DNA of 35,864 nucleotides from Falsigemmobacter faecalis (GTDB lineage: Bacteria; Pseudomonadota; Alphaproteobacteria; Rhodobacterales; Rhodobacteraceae), in assembly GCF_003863335.1 (NCBI RefSeq), contig NZ_RRAZ01000035.1, positions 1 to 35,864 on the forward strand, written 5' to 3'. Position 1 is the first letter of the stretch. Each line of letters opens with the position of its first letter. The position numbers and the translations under genes are program-made. Below the pieces are notes generated by a model. That model saw nothing but the letters and a program-made list of their open reading frames with translations, was not told the origin of the DNA and ran no database searches. Shown piece after piece: positions 9,204 through 16,769 of the stretch.

Positions 9204-10766
9204 ATGAGCGATCGTGAGTTCGTCGCGCTGCCGGAAGGCGTGAGCCAGGAAAACTTCGCGAAAGCCGTTGCTGCTTTTGAAACCGTCCTCGGCGTGGAAA
9301 ACGTTCTGACCTCGGAAGAGCGTCTGACCCCCTACTTCAAGACCATGATGCCGGTCGATGACGACCTCTACAAAATGTCGGCAGTGGTTCAGGCAACCAC
9401 CGTTGAGCAGGTCCAGGAAGTCGTCAAGATCTGTAACGAGTTCAACGTTCCGGTCTGGACCGTTTCGACCGGTCGTAACTTCGGCTACGGCACCTATGGC
9501 GTGTCAAAGCGCGGCACCGTTGTGCTTGATCTGAAGCATATGAACAAGATCATCTCGGTCGACCGCGAGCTGGGCACCGCTCTGCTGGAGCCGGGCGTGA
9601 CCTACCAGCAGCTCTTTGACTACCTGCAGGAAAACGACCTGCCGTTCTACCTGTCCTGCCCGGCGCCTTCCGCCATCGCAGGTCCGGTCGGCAACACCAT
9701 GGACCGCGGCGTGGGCTATACCCCCTACGGCGAGCACTTCATGATGCAGTGCGGCATGGAAGTCGTTCTGGCCGATGGTCAGGTTCTGCGCACCGGCATG
9801 GGCGGCGTTGAAGGCACCACCGCATGGCAGGTGTTCAAATGGGGCTATGGCCCGTATCTCGACGGAATCTTCACCCAGTCGAACTACGGCATCTGCACCA
9901 AGATGGGCATCTGGCTGATGCCGAAGCCGCCGGTCTATAAGCCCTTCGGCATCATCTATGACAATGATGAAGACATCGAAGAGATCGTCGACCTGCTGCG
10001 TCCGCTGCGTCTGTCGAACACGATCCCGAACGCGATCGTCTATGCCAACACCCTTTATGAAGCAGCGCCGATCATCTCGCGCCGCAAATATTTCGACGGT
10101 GAAGGCCACACCCCGCAGGAGGTGATCCAGGAGATCCGCGAGAAAGAGGGCCTTGGCGCCTGGAACGTCTATGCGGCGCTTTACGGCACCAAAGAGCAGG
10201 TTGAAGTCAACTGGAACCTGGTGAAAGCGGTCGTCGAGGGTCACGGCAAAGGCCGTCTGATCACCGAAGAAGATCACGCCGGCACCCAGCCCTTCCAATA
10301 TCGTGCAGACCTGATGCGTGGTTACATGACCATGCAGGAATTCGGTCTCTACCGCTGGCGCGATGACCGCGGCCAGGGCGGTGGCTCGATGTGGTTCGCT
10401 CCGGTGACCGTGGCCAAAGGTTCGGAAACGCTTGACCAGACCAAACTGGCAACCGAAATTCTGAACAAATACGGCTTCGACTACGTTGGTGAATACATCG
10501 TGGGTATGCGCGACATGCACCACATCATCGACGTTCTCTTCGACAAGTCGAACGAAGAAGAGACCAAGCGCGCTTACGACTGCTTCAAAGAGCTGATCGA
10601 GAAGTTCGCTGAAAAAGGCTACGCCGTGTACCGCGTGAACAACGCCTTCATGGATCAGGTCGCGGATACCTTTGGTGAAGCTCAGCGCAACATCAACCGC
10701 ACTTTGAAGCGCGCGCTGGATCCGAAAGGCATCCTCGCGCCGGGTAAATCGGGCATCGATATCTGA
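9204..10766 (+). CDS. pchF: 4-cresol dehydrogenase (hydroxylating) flavoprotein subunit
   Basis: A 520-residue flavoprotein of the vanillyl-alcohol oxidase/PCMH family, very close in length and sequence to Pseudomonas PchF as I remember it. It should oxidise 4-alkylphenols to a quinone methide that is then hydrated to the 4-hydroxybenzyl alcohol and aldehyde. The FAD-binding PCMH-type fold is at the N-terminus (STGRNFGYGTYG, residues 88-99; GPVGNTMDRGVGYTPYGEHF, 160-179). Tyr383 in GLYRWR aligns with the tyrosine that binds FAD covalently in PchF. SMWFAPV, GMRDMHH and GYAVYRVN follow, with Tyr95 and Tyr476 as likely phenol-binding residues. About four extra residues follow Tyr383, and Lys515 stands where I recall Arg in PchF. 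It has no signal peptide. Its codon choice (many CGT and GTT) resembles the ribosomal genes, suggesting high expression. The exact substrate remains open (cresol, ethylphenol or eugenol types). Confidence 0.9.
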   Translation: MSDREFVALPEGVSQENFAKAVAAFETVLGVENVLTSEERLTPYFKTMMPVDDDLYKMSAVVQATTVEQVQEVVKICNEFNVPVWTVSTGRNFGYGTYGVSKRGTVVLDLKHMNKIISVDRELGTALLEPGVTYQQLFDYLQENDLPFYLSCPAPSAIAGPVGNTMDRGVGYTPYGEHFMMQCGMEVVLADGQVLRTGMGGVEGTTAWQVFKWGYGPYLDGIFTQSNYGICTKMGIWLMPKPPVYKPFGIIYDNDEDIEEIVDLLRPLRLSNTIPNAIVYANTLYEAAPIISRRKYFDGEGHTPQEVIQEIREKEGLGAWNVYAALYGTKEQVEVNWNLVKAVVEGHGKGRLITEEDHAGTQPFQYRADLMRGYMTMQEFGLYRWRDDRGQGGGSMWFAPVTVAKGSETLDQTKLATEILNKYGFDYVGEYIVGMRDMHHIIDVLFDKSNEEETKRAYDCFKELIEKFAEKGYAVYRVNNAFMDQVADTFGEAQRNINRTLKRALDPKGILAPGKSGIDI

Positions 10767-10795
10767 TTCCTGACTTTGGTTAAGTAACGAGTTCG

Positions 10796-10831
10796 CAGCC
10801 CGAAAGCTTCTGCTTTCGGGCTGTTTTTTTT
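10796..10831 (+). terminator. Strong terminator of the pch operon
   Basis: Perfect 12-bp arms CAGCCCGAAAGC and GCTTTCGGGCTG with a TTCT loop, followed by eight T. It is a textbook rho-independent terminator 29 bases after the stop codon. Confidence 0.95.
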
Positions 10832-10966
10832 GGCCTCTGCGCGCAGAGGACCGGTCGTTTTTGCACAAAGGCGAGACAAAATCGCGAATACAGCCTATGG
10901 GTGCATTGACAAATCCCGCGCCCGAATGTCTGGCAGGTAATTCCTGAAAATACCGGAATTATCCTT

Positions 10967-11110
10967 ATGTCCAAGCGATTTACCCTTGCCGCTCTCCTGA
11001 CCGCCGCCTGCCTGATGTCGGGCTGCATGAGTGCTGTTGGCGCGGTTGCCGCCAATGAGGACGTGCAGGACTTTGCAATCGACTCGGTTGCGGATTTCTT
11101 CGACCTCTGA
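10967..11110 (+). CDS. Short putative lipoprotein
   Basis: A 47-residue reading frame beginning MSKRFTLAALLTAACLMSGC: a signal peptide ending in a lipobox (LMSG-Cys20), so the mature part would be a lipid-anchored peptide of only 28 residues, acidic at its end (NEDVQDFAIDSVADFFDL). Such tiny lipoproteins are common and mostly of unknown function; entericidin-like peptides are one possibility. The ribosome-binding site is weak. A TTGACA at 10906-10911 lacks a clear -10 partner. The lipobox and the codon use make it likely to be a real gene. Confidence 0.65.
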   Translation: MSKRFTLAALLTAACLMSGCMSAVGAVAANEDVQDFAIDSVADFFDL

Positions 11111-11171
11111 TCACGGCGTGGCAGGACAGGGTTCTGCCGCCGCCTCCCGCCCCGGGCAGGGGGGAATCACC

Positions 11172-11198
11172 TTGAACCCAAGTGCTTTCGGGTATAAA
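11172..11198 (+). promoter_or_regulatory. Possible promoter before rplO
   Basis: TTGAAC (11172-11177) and TATAAA (11193-11198) have a short 15-bp spacer, followed by about 90 bases of leader to rplO. The boxes are good but the spacing is poor. A promoter is expected here because rplO is cut off from the rest of the spc operon by unrelated genes. Confidence 0.3.
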
Positions 11199-11289
11199 GG
11201 CAGCGGACCTGTCTTCGGGCAGGGTTTATTTTTGACAGGCCGAGTGTCCCCATCCGTCGCTGACGGGGGTTTCCGGCAAGGAGAGCGAC

Positions 11290-11766
11290 ATGAAACTTCA
11301 CGAACTTCGTGATAACGACGGCGCAGCAAAGAAACAGAAACGCGTTGCACGCGGTCCTGGTTCGGGCAAAGGCAAAATGGCCGGCCGTGGTATCAAAGGT
11401 CAGAAATCGCGTTCGGGCGTTGCGCTGAATGGCTACGAAGGCGGCCAGATGCCGCTCTACCGTCGCCTGCCGAAGCGCGGCTTCACCAAGCCGAACCGTA
11501 AAGAATTCGCTGTCGTCAACCTGGGCCTCATCCAGAAGTTCGTCGAAGCAGGCAAGCTGTCGGCTGCTGCTGAGATCAACGAGGACGCACTGGTTGCAGC
11601 AGGCCTGACCTCGCACAAGCGTGACGGCATCCGTATCCTCGCCAAAGGCGAGATCACCACGGCGCTGAACCTGGTTGTTGCAGGTGCTTCGGCAGCAGCA
11701 GTCGAGGCGGTTGAGAAGGCTGGTGGCAAGATCACCCTGACGGTGAAAGCTGCTTCGGCTGAATAA
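11290..11766 (+). CDS. rplO: 50S ribosomal protein L15
   Basis: A 158-residue protein with the L15 N-terminal Gly/Lys-rich arm ([20 protein letters not shown]), the segment [18 protein letters not shown], and the C-terminal domain. It is a late-assembly protein of the large subunit. AAGGAGAG lies a few bases before the ATG. It is normally preceded by rpsE-rpmD; here the 5' neighbours are a small lipoprotein and the pch operon, so the usual spc order is broken upstream of it. secY follows after 100 bases with a hairpin between. Confidence 0.98.
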   Translation: MKLHELRDNDGAAKKQKRVARGPGSGKGKMAGRGIKGQKSRSGVALNGYEGGQMPLYRRLPKRGFTKPNRKEFAVVNLGLIQKFVEAGKLSAAAEINEDALVAAGLTSHKRDGIRILAKGEITTALNLVVAGASAAAVEAVEKAGGKITLTVKAASAE

Positions 11767-11813
11767 GCGGTTGCAGGCGCGGTAAGTCGCGCTTAAATCT
11801 GCTCAAGTTTTCC

Positions 11814-11849
11814 AGCGCCGCCGACCGGGAAACGGTTCGGCGGCGCTTT
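11814..11849 (+). terminator. Hairpin between rplO and secY
   Basis: Arms AGCGCCGCCG and CGGCGGCGCT (with a partly paired ACC/GGTT inside) and only three T afterwards, 18 bases before secY. It may be an attenuator rather than a full stop, since secY has no obvious promoter of its own. Confidence 0.5.
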
Positions 11850-11866
11850 CATGAAAGAGACCGGAC

Positions 11867-13222
11867 ATGGCATCTGCTGCAGAGCAAATGGCGGCCAACC
11901 TGAGTTGGGGGGCGCTCGGTAAAGCGACCGACCTGCGCCAGCGTATCTTCTTTACCATCGGCCTGCTGATCGTTTACCGCCTTGGCACCTATATCCCGGT
12001 GCCCGGCATTGATGCCTTTGCTCTAAAAGAGTTTATGGATCAGGCGGCGACCGGCATCGGTGGCATGCTTAATATGTTTACCGGCGGTGCTATCAGCCGG
12101 ATGGGGATCTTCGCCCTGGGGATTATGCCCTATATTTCGGCGTCGATCATCGTGCAGCTGGTCGGGGCGATGTATAAGCCCTGGGAGCAGCTGAAGAAGG
12201 AAGGCGAGGCCGGCCGTAAGAAGCTGAACCAGTACACCCGTTTCGGTACGGTGATTCTGGCGGTCTTCCAGGCCTGGGGCATCGCCATCTCGCTTGAGGC
12301 CGGGGATCTGGCCCATGATCCGGGCATGTTCTTCCGCATTGCGGCCGTCATTACCCTGGTCGGCGGCACCATGTTCCTGATGTGGCTGGGTGAGCAGATC
12401 ACGCAGCGCGGCATCGGCAACGGCATCTCGCTGATCATCTTCGTCGGTATCGTCGCAGAGATCCCGGGCGCGCTGGCACAGTTCTTCTCGCAGGGCTGGT
12501 CGGGCGTGATTCACCCCGCGGTCATCATCGGCATCCTGGTGATGGTTGTGGCTGTGATCGCGGCTGTGGTCTTTGTGGAGCGCGCTTTGCGCAAGATCCA
12601 CATCCAGTATCCCCGCCGTCAGGTGGGCATGAAGGTCTATGACGGCGGATCGTCGCACCTGCCGATCAAAGTCAACCCGGCGGGCGTTATCCCGGCGATC
12701 TTTGCCTCCTCGCTGCTGCTGCTGCCGGTCACTGTCTCGACCTTCTCGGGCGGCAATACCGGCCCGGTCATGTCAACGATCCTTGCCTATTTTGGCCCGG
12801 GTCAGCCGCTTTACCTGGTGTTCTTCGCGCTGATGATCGTCTTCTTCAGCTACTTCTACACCTTCAACGTGTCGTTCAAGACCGAGGAAGTGGCAGAGAA
12901 TCTGAAGAACCAGACCGGCTTTATTCCTGGCATCCGCCCTGGTAAGAAGACCGAAGATTACCTGAACTACGTGGTCACCCGCGTGCTGGTTCTGGGGTCT
13001 GCCTATCTGGTCGCGGTCTGTCTGCTGCCTGAGATTCTGCGCAACCAGCTGTCGGTGCCCTTCTACTTTGGTGGGACTTCCGTTCTGATTGTGGTCTCGG
13101 TAACGATGGACACCATCAACCAGGTGCAAAGCCATCTGCTGGCCCATCAATATGAGGGCCTGATCGAAAAGAGCCGTCTGTCCGGTAAAAAGCGCGGGAA
13201 TCGCGCGCCGGCCCGCCGCTGA
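11867..13222 (+). CDS. secY: Protein translocase subunit SecY
   Basis: A 451-residue inner-membrane protein with ten hydrophobic helices, the pore of the SecYEG channel. Family stretches are plain: RIFFTIGLLIVYRLGTYIPVPGI at the start, GIMPYISASIIVQL in helix 2, GIGNGISLIIFVGIV in helix 4, the cytoplasmic loop YPRRQVG, and the C-terminal loop GFIPGIRPGKKTEDYLN. It lies between rplO and adk, 18 bases before adk, as in most bacteria. Length and start fit the family. Confidence 0.98.
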   Translation: MASAAEQMAANLSWGALGKATDLRQRIFFTIGLLIVYRLGTYIPVPGIDAFALKEFMDQAATGIGGMLNMFTGGAISRMGIFALGIMPYISASIIVQLVGAMYKPWEQLKKEGEAGRKKLNQYTRFGTVILAVFQAWGIAISLEAGDLAHDPGMFFRIAAVITLVGGTMFLMWLGEQITQRGIGNGISLIIFVGIVAEIPGALAQFFSQGWSGVIHPAVIIGILVMVVAVIAAVVFVERALRKIHIQYPRRQVGMKVYDGGSSHLPIKVNPAGVIPAIFASSLLLLPVTVSTFSGGNTGPVMSTILAYFGPGQPLYLVFFALMIVFFSYFYTFNVSFKTEEVAENLKNQTGFIPGIRPGKKTEDYLNYVVTRVLVLGSAYLVAVCLLPEILRNQLSVPFYFGGTSVLIVVSVTMDTINQVQSHLLAHQYEGLIEKSRLSGKKRGNRAPARR

Positions 13223-13240
13223 GTTAGGGAGCACTGAACC

Positions 13241-13888
13241 ATGCCGAATATCATTCTCCTCGGGCCGCCGGGCGCAGGGAAGGGAACCCAGGCGAAGCGA
13301 CTTGAGGAAGAGCGCGGCATGGTGCAGCTCTCGACCGGTGACATGCTTCGCGCCGCGAAAACCAGCGGCACGGAGATGGGCAAGCGCGTTGCCGAAGTCA
13401 TGGAGCGTGGTGAGCTGGTCACCGATGAGATCGTGATCGGTCTCATCGAGGAAAAGCTCGCCGGCGCACAGGGCGGTGGTTTCATCTTCGACGGCTTCCC
13501 GCGCACGCTGCCTCAGGCAGATGCACTGGGGCGCCTGATGGCGAAGATGGGCCAGGCGCTTGATGCCGTGATCGAGATGCAGGTTGATGATGCAGCACTC
13601 GTTGCCCGCATCACCGGCCGCTATACCTGCGGCGACTGCGGTGCGGTCTATCACGATGAGACCAAGCCGACCAAGGTTGAGGGCACCTGCGATGTCTGCG
13701 GCGGTCACAAGATGACCCGTCGTGCTGATGACACCGCCGATGCGCTGAAAACCCGCCTGATGGAATATTATAAGAAGACCTCGCCGCTGATCGGCTATTA
13801 CTATGCCAAAGATCAGCTGAGCGGTGTTGACGGCCTGGCCGAAATGGATTCGGTCTCGCAAGCGATTGCCGGCATCCTTGACCGCTGA
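13241..13888 (+). CDS. adk: Adenylate kinase with zinc-type LID
   Basis: A 215-residue cytoplasmic enzyme that converts ATP and AMP to two ADP. The P-loop GPPGAGKGT is at residues 8-16, the AMP-binding stretch [10 protein letters not shown] at 83-92. A long-type LID carries four cysteines (Cys130, Cys133, Cys150, Cys153) that should bind zinc, as known for the Paracoccus denitrificans enzyme. A good AGGGAG site precedes the ATG. It is coupled to secY and followed by the promoter-like region of rpsM. Confidence 0.97.
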   Translation: MPNIILLGPPGAGKGTQAKRLEEERGMVQLSTGDMLRAAKTSGTEMGKRVAEVMERGELVTDEIVIGLIEEKLAGAQGGGFIFDGFPRTLPQADALGRLMAKMGQALDAVIEMQVDDAALVARITGRYTCGDCGAVYHDETKPTKVEGTCDVCGGHKMTRRADDTADALKTRLMEYYKKTSPLIGYYYAKDQLSGVDGLAEMDSVSQAIAGILDR

Positions 13889-13903
13889 GGCCCCTGCCAC
13901 AGC

Positions 13904-13948
13904 TTGACGGTGCCTGTAAAACCCCATAGGGATCAGCCTCCCTATGGG
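13904..13948 (+). promoter_or_regulatory. Candidate promoter and inverted repeat before rpsM
   Basis: TTGACG (13904-13909) and TAGGGA (13927-13932) are 17 bp apart. The -10 box forms the left arm of a hairpin, CCCATAGGGA (13923-13932) with TCCCTATGGG (13939-13948). There is no T run. It can be read as a promoter with an overlapping operator, or as a weak adk terminator. It would give rpsM a leader of about 140 bases. Confidence 0.4.
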
Positions 13949-14081
13949 AATCATTGTCTGGTTTCCGGACCGGACGAATCACCTCGATGCGATGCATACT
14001 GCCCCTTGTTCCCGTAACTCTGGGTTATGCGTTGTGAAAAAAGGTTCTGGCATAACGGAACCGCAACGAAAGGACTTGCGC

Positions 14082-14450
14082 ATGGCACGTATTGCTGGCG
14101 TCAACATCCCGACTGCAAAACGCGTACCGATCGCGCTGCAGTATATCCACGGTATCGGTGCTCAGGTTGCTGAGCAGATCTGCGAAGCTGTGGGTATCGA
14201 CCGCACCCGCCGCGTCAACGAGCTGTCGGACGCCGAAGTTCTCGCAATCCGCGAGCACATCGACGCGACCTTCACCGTTGAAGGCGACCTGCGTCGTGAA
14301 GTTTCGACCAACATCAAGCGTCTGATGGACCTTGGCTGCTACCGTGGCCTGCGTCACCGTAAGAACCTCCCGGTTCGCGGTCAGCGTACCCATACCAACG
14401 CTCGCACCCGTAAGGGCCCTGCGAAGCCGATCGCCGGCAAGAAGAAGTAA
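14082..14450 (+). CDS. rpsM: 30S ribosomal protein S13
   Basis: A 122-residue protein beginning [20 protein letters not shown], the invariant start of S13, with the helix-two-turn-helix core and the basic tail [14 protein letters not shown] that reaches the decoding centre and contacts the P-site tRNA. The frame is open from 13944, but only the ATG at 14082, with AAAGGA just before it, gives the family length. rpsK follows after 14 bases. Confidence 0.98.
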   Translation: MARIAGVNIPTAKRVPIALQYIHGIGAQVAEQICEAVGIDRTRRVNELSDAEVLAIREHIDATFTVEGDLRREVSTNIKRLMDLGCYRGLRHRKNLPVRGQRTHTNARTRKGPAKPIAGKKK

Positions 14451-14464
14451 GGGAGCGCTGAAAC

Positions 14465-14860
14465 ATGGCACGTGATACCAAAGCCCGCGCTGGTAAGAAA
14501 AAAGAGCGTAAGAATATCGCATCGGGCGTCGCCCATGTGAACTCTTCGTTCAACAACACCAAAATCCTCATCTCCGACGTTCAGGGCAATGCGATTTCCT
14601 GGTCGTCGGCTGGCACCATGGGTTTCAAGGGTTCGCGTAAATCGACCCCTTACGCTGCCCAGATGGCTGCTGAGGACGCTGGTAAAAAAGCTCAGGAACA
14701 CGGCGTGAAAACGCTGGAAGTCGAAGTTCAGGGCCCGGGTTCGGGTCGTGAATCGGCACTGCGCGCCCTGGCTGCTGTCGGTTTCAACATCACCTCGATC
14801 CGTGATGTCACCCCGATCGCGCACAACGGCTGCCGTCCGCCGAAGCGTCGCCGCGTCTGA
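14465..14860 (+). CDS. rpsK: 30S ribosomal protein S11
   Basis: A 131-residue protein of the platform of the small subunit, with the family stretches [32 protein letters not shown], and the C-terminal signature [24 protein letters not shown] precedes the ATG. It is part of the alpha operon (rpsM-rpsK-rpoA) with normal spacing; rpsD is absent from this cluster, as is usual in alphaproteobacteria. Confidence 0.98.
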   Translation: MARDTKARAGKKKERKNIASGVAHVNSSFNNTKILISDVQGNAISWSSAGTMGFKGSRKSTPYAAQMAAEDAGKKAQEHGVKTLEVEVQGPGSGRESALRALAAVGFNITSIRDVTPIAHNGCRPPKRRRV

Positions 14861-14975
14861 GCCGCGAACAGCATCACAAGGCCGTGCCCCCGGGCGCGGC
14901 CTGCACGTATTTTACGACCCTCGGGCGTCTGTCGTTTAGGGACATGGACGACAGACAGGAATGGAGGCGCATCGC

Positions 14976-15992
14976 ATGATCCACAAGAACTGGCAGGAAC
15001 TGATCAAGCCGCAACAGCTCGAGGTCAAGCCGGGTGTCGACGCATCGCGCGTCGCAACCGTCATCGCCGAGCCGCTGGAGCGTGGCTTTGGTCTGACACT
15101 CGGCAACGCTCTGCGTCGCATTCTGATGTCGTCGCTTCAGGGCGCGGCCATCACGAGCGTTCAGATTGACAACGTTCTGCACGAATTCTCCTCGGTTGCC
15201 GGTGTGCGTGAAGACGTCACCGATATCGTTCTGAACCTGAAGGGCGTTGCCCTGCGCATGGATATCGAAGGGCCGAAGCGCCTCTCGATTTCGGCAAAAG
15301 GTCCGGGCGTTGTGACCGCCGGCGACATCACCGAAGTCGGTGGCGTCACCATCCTGAACAAAGACCACGTCATCTGCCACCTTGATGACGGCGCGGATGT
15401 GTTCATGGAACTGACCGTGAATACCGGCAAAGGCTATGTTTCGGCGGATAAGAACCGTCCGGAAGATGCCCCGATCGGTCTGATCCCGATCGATGCGATC
15501 TATTCGCCGGTCAAGAAAGTCAGCTACGAAGTCACCCCGACCCGCGAAGGTCAGGTTCTGGACTACGACAAGCTGACCATGAAAATCGAAACCGACGGTT
15601 CGCTGACCCCGGATGATGCAGTGGCCTATGCTGCGCGCATCCTTCAGGACCAGCTGTCGATCTTCGTGAACTTCGAAGAGCCGGAATCGGCAAAAGCGGG
15701 CGAGATCGACACCGGTCTTGAGTTCAACCCGCTGCTGCTGAAGAAGGTTGACGAGCTTGAGCTGTCGGTCCGTTCGGCCAACTGCCTCAAGAACGACAAC
15801 ATCGTCTATATCGGCGATCTTATCCAGAAAACCGAAGCCGAGATGCTCCGCACCCCGAACTTCGGCCGCAAGTCGCTCAACGAGATCAAAGAAGTTCTCG
15901 CGAATATGCAGCTGCACCTGGGTATGGAAGTCGAAGACTGGCCGCCGGAAAACATCGAAGATCTGGCAAAGCGTTTCGAAGATCAGTTCTGA
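14976..15992 (+). CDS. rpoA: RNA polymerase alpha subunit
   Basis: A 338-residue protein with the assembly domain (residues about 1-230, including [18 protein letters not shown]) and the C-terminal domain that binds UP elements and activators. The latter contains [13 protein letters not shown] with Arg266, the counterpart of E. coli Arg265. GGAGG ends 8 bases before the ATG at 14976; an in-frame ATG at 14961 lies upstream of this site and is not needed. A hairpin and a promoter candidate separate it from rplQ. Confidence 0.98.
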   Translation: MIHKNWQELIKPQQLEVKPGVDASRVATVIAEPLERGFGLTLGNALRRILMSSLQGAAITSVQIDNVLHEFSSVAGVREDVTDIVLNLKGVALRMDIEGPKRLSISAKGPGVVTAGDITEVGGVTILNKDHVICHLDDGADVFMELTVNTGKGYVSADKNRPEDAPIGLIPIDAIYSPVKKVSYEVTPTREGQVLDYDKLTMKIETDGSLTPDDAVAYAARILQDQLSIFVNFEEPESAKAGEIDTGLEFNPLLLKKVDELELSVRSANCLKNDNIVYIGDLIQKTEAEMLRTPNFGRKSLNEIKEVLANMQLHLGMEVEDWPPENIEDLAKRFEDQF

Positions 15993-16002
15993 TCCGCATT
16001 GC

Positions 16003-16031
16003 TTGACTTTTGAGGGGGGCGTGTCTACACG
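16003..16031 (+). promoter_or_regulatory. Candidate promoter of rplQ
   Basis: TTGACT (16003-16008) and TACACG (16026-16031) with a 17-bp spacer. The -10 box lies inside the right arm of the hairpin at 16015-16036. Transcription would start near 16038 and give a leader of about 105 bases to rplQ. Confidence 0.4.
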
Positions 16032-16039
16032 CCCCCTTT
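16015..16039 (+). terminator. Hairpin after rpoA
   Basis: Arms GGGGGCGTG and CACGCCCCC around a TCTA loop, followed by TTT. It is a likely, possibly leaky, terminator of the alpha operon that overlaps the rplQ promoter candidate. Confidence 0.6.
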
Positions 16040-16143
16040 ATAAATGCCGGCGCTGGCCGGGAACTTATGGGCATGGTGCCCCAATGATGCCGGAACCTAC
16101 GCAGTTCGGGCTCTACAAAGTAGAATAGCACTGGAGAAGACCC

Positions 16144-16563
16144 ATGCGTCACGCACGCGGCTACCGTCGCCTTAACCGTACCCACGAGCACCGCAAAGCT
16201 CTCTTCGCGAACATGTCGGGCGCCCTGATCGAGCACGAGCAGATCAAGACCACCCTGCCGAAAGCGAAAGAACTGCGTCCGATCGTTGAAAAACTGATCA
16301 CGCTCGCGAAACGCGGCGACCTGCACGCCCGTCGTCAGGCACGTGCTGCTCTCAAAGAAGACAAGCACCTTGAGCGTCTCTTTGACATCCTCGGCCCGCG
16401 CTACAAAGAGCGTCAGGGTGGCTACATCCGTATCATGAAAGCCGGCTTCCGTTACGGCGACATGGCACCGATGGCTATCATTGAGTTCGTTGACCGCGAC
16501 ACCTCGGCCAAAGGCGCTGGCGACCGTGCCCGTCTGGAAGCTGAGTTCGAAGCTGAAGAATAA
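16144..16563 (+). CDS. rplQ: 50S ribosomal protein L17
   Basis: A 139-residue protein beginning [20 protein letters not shown], the L17 signature, with the family stretch [24 protein letters not shown] and the C-terminal [18 protein letters not shown]. It has a short acidic tail (EAEFEAEE). A GGAG is placed well before the ATG. It ends the ribosomal cluster and is followed by a strong terminator. Confidence 0.98.
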   Translation: MRHARGYRRLNRTHEHRKALFANMSGALIEHEQIKTTLPKAKELRPIVEKLITLAKRGDLHARRQARAALKEDKHLERLFDILGPRYKERQGGYIRIMKAGFRYGDMAPMAIIEFVDRDTSAKGAGDRARLEAEFEAEE

Positions 16564-16592
16564 TCACCGGGCGTAAGCCCTGAGTGATTGAA

Positions 16593-16621
16593 AAGGCCCG
16601 CCGGTTTCGGCGGGCCTTTTT
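16593..16621 (+). terminator. Terminator of rplQ
   Basis: Perfect arms AAGGCCCGCCG and CGGCGGGCCTT with a GTTT loop, then a T run. It closes the ribosomal gene cluster. Confidence 0.95.
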
Positions 16622-16769
16622 GTTTTGCCTGCTCAGGCAATCCGGGGGGCAGGCTGCGGCACCGGCGCTCACAACGCACGGGCCTCATTTCAAAAGCGGA
16701 ACGGCTGAGCTTGTCGGGGCGGGGCTGCGTCACCATATTTCGGACAGGATGAATTTTCCCGGAGGTGGC

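Noticed and set aside
9504-10868. Long antisense open frame (454 codons) opposite pchF
   Set aside because: It is a shadow of the codon pattern of pchF and has no family features or start signal.
10906-10942. TTGACA upstream of the small lipoprotein
   Set aside because: The only A+T-rich box (GTAATT) is about 25 bp away, too far for a normal promoter.
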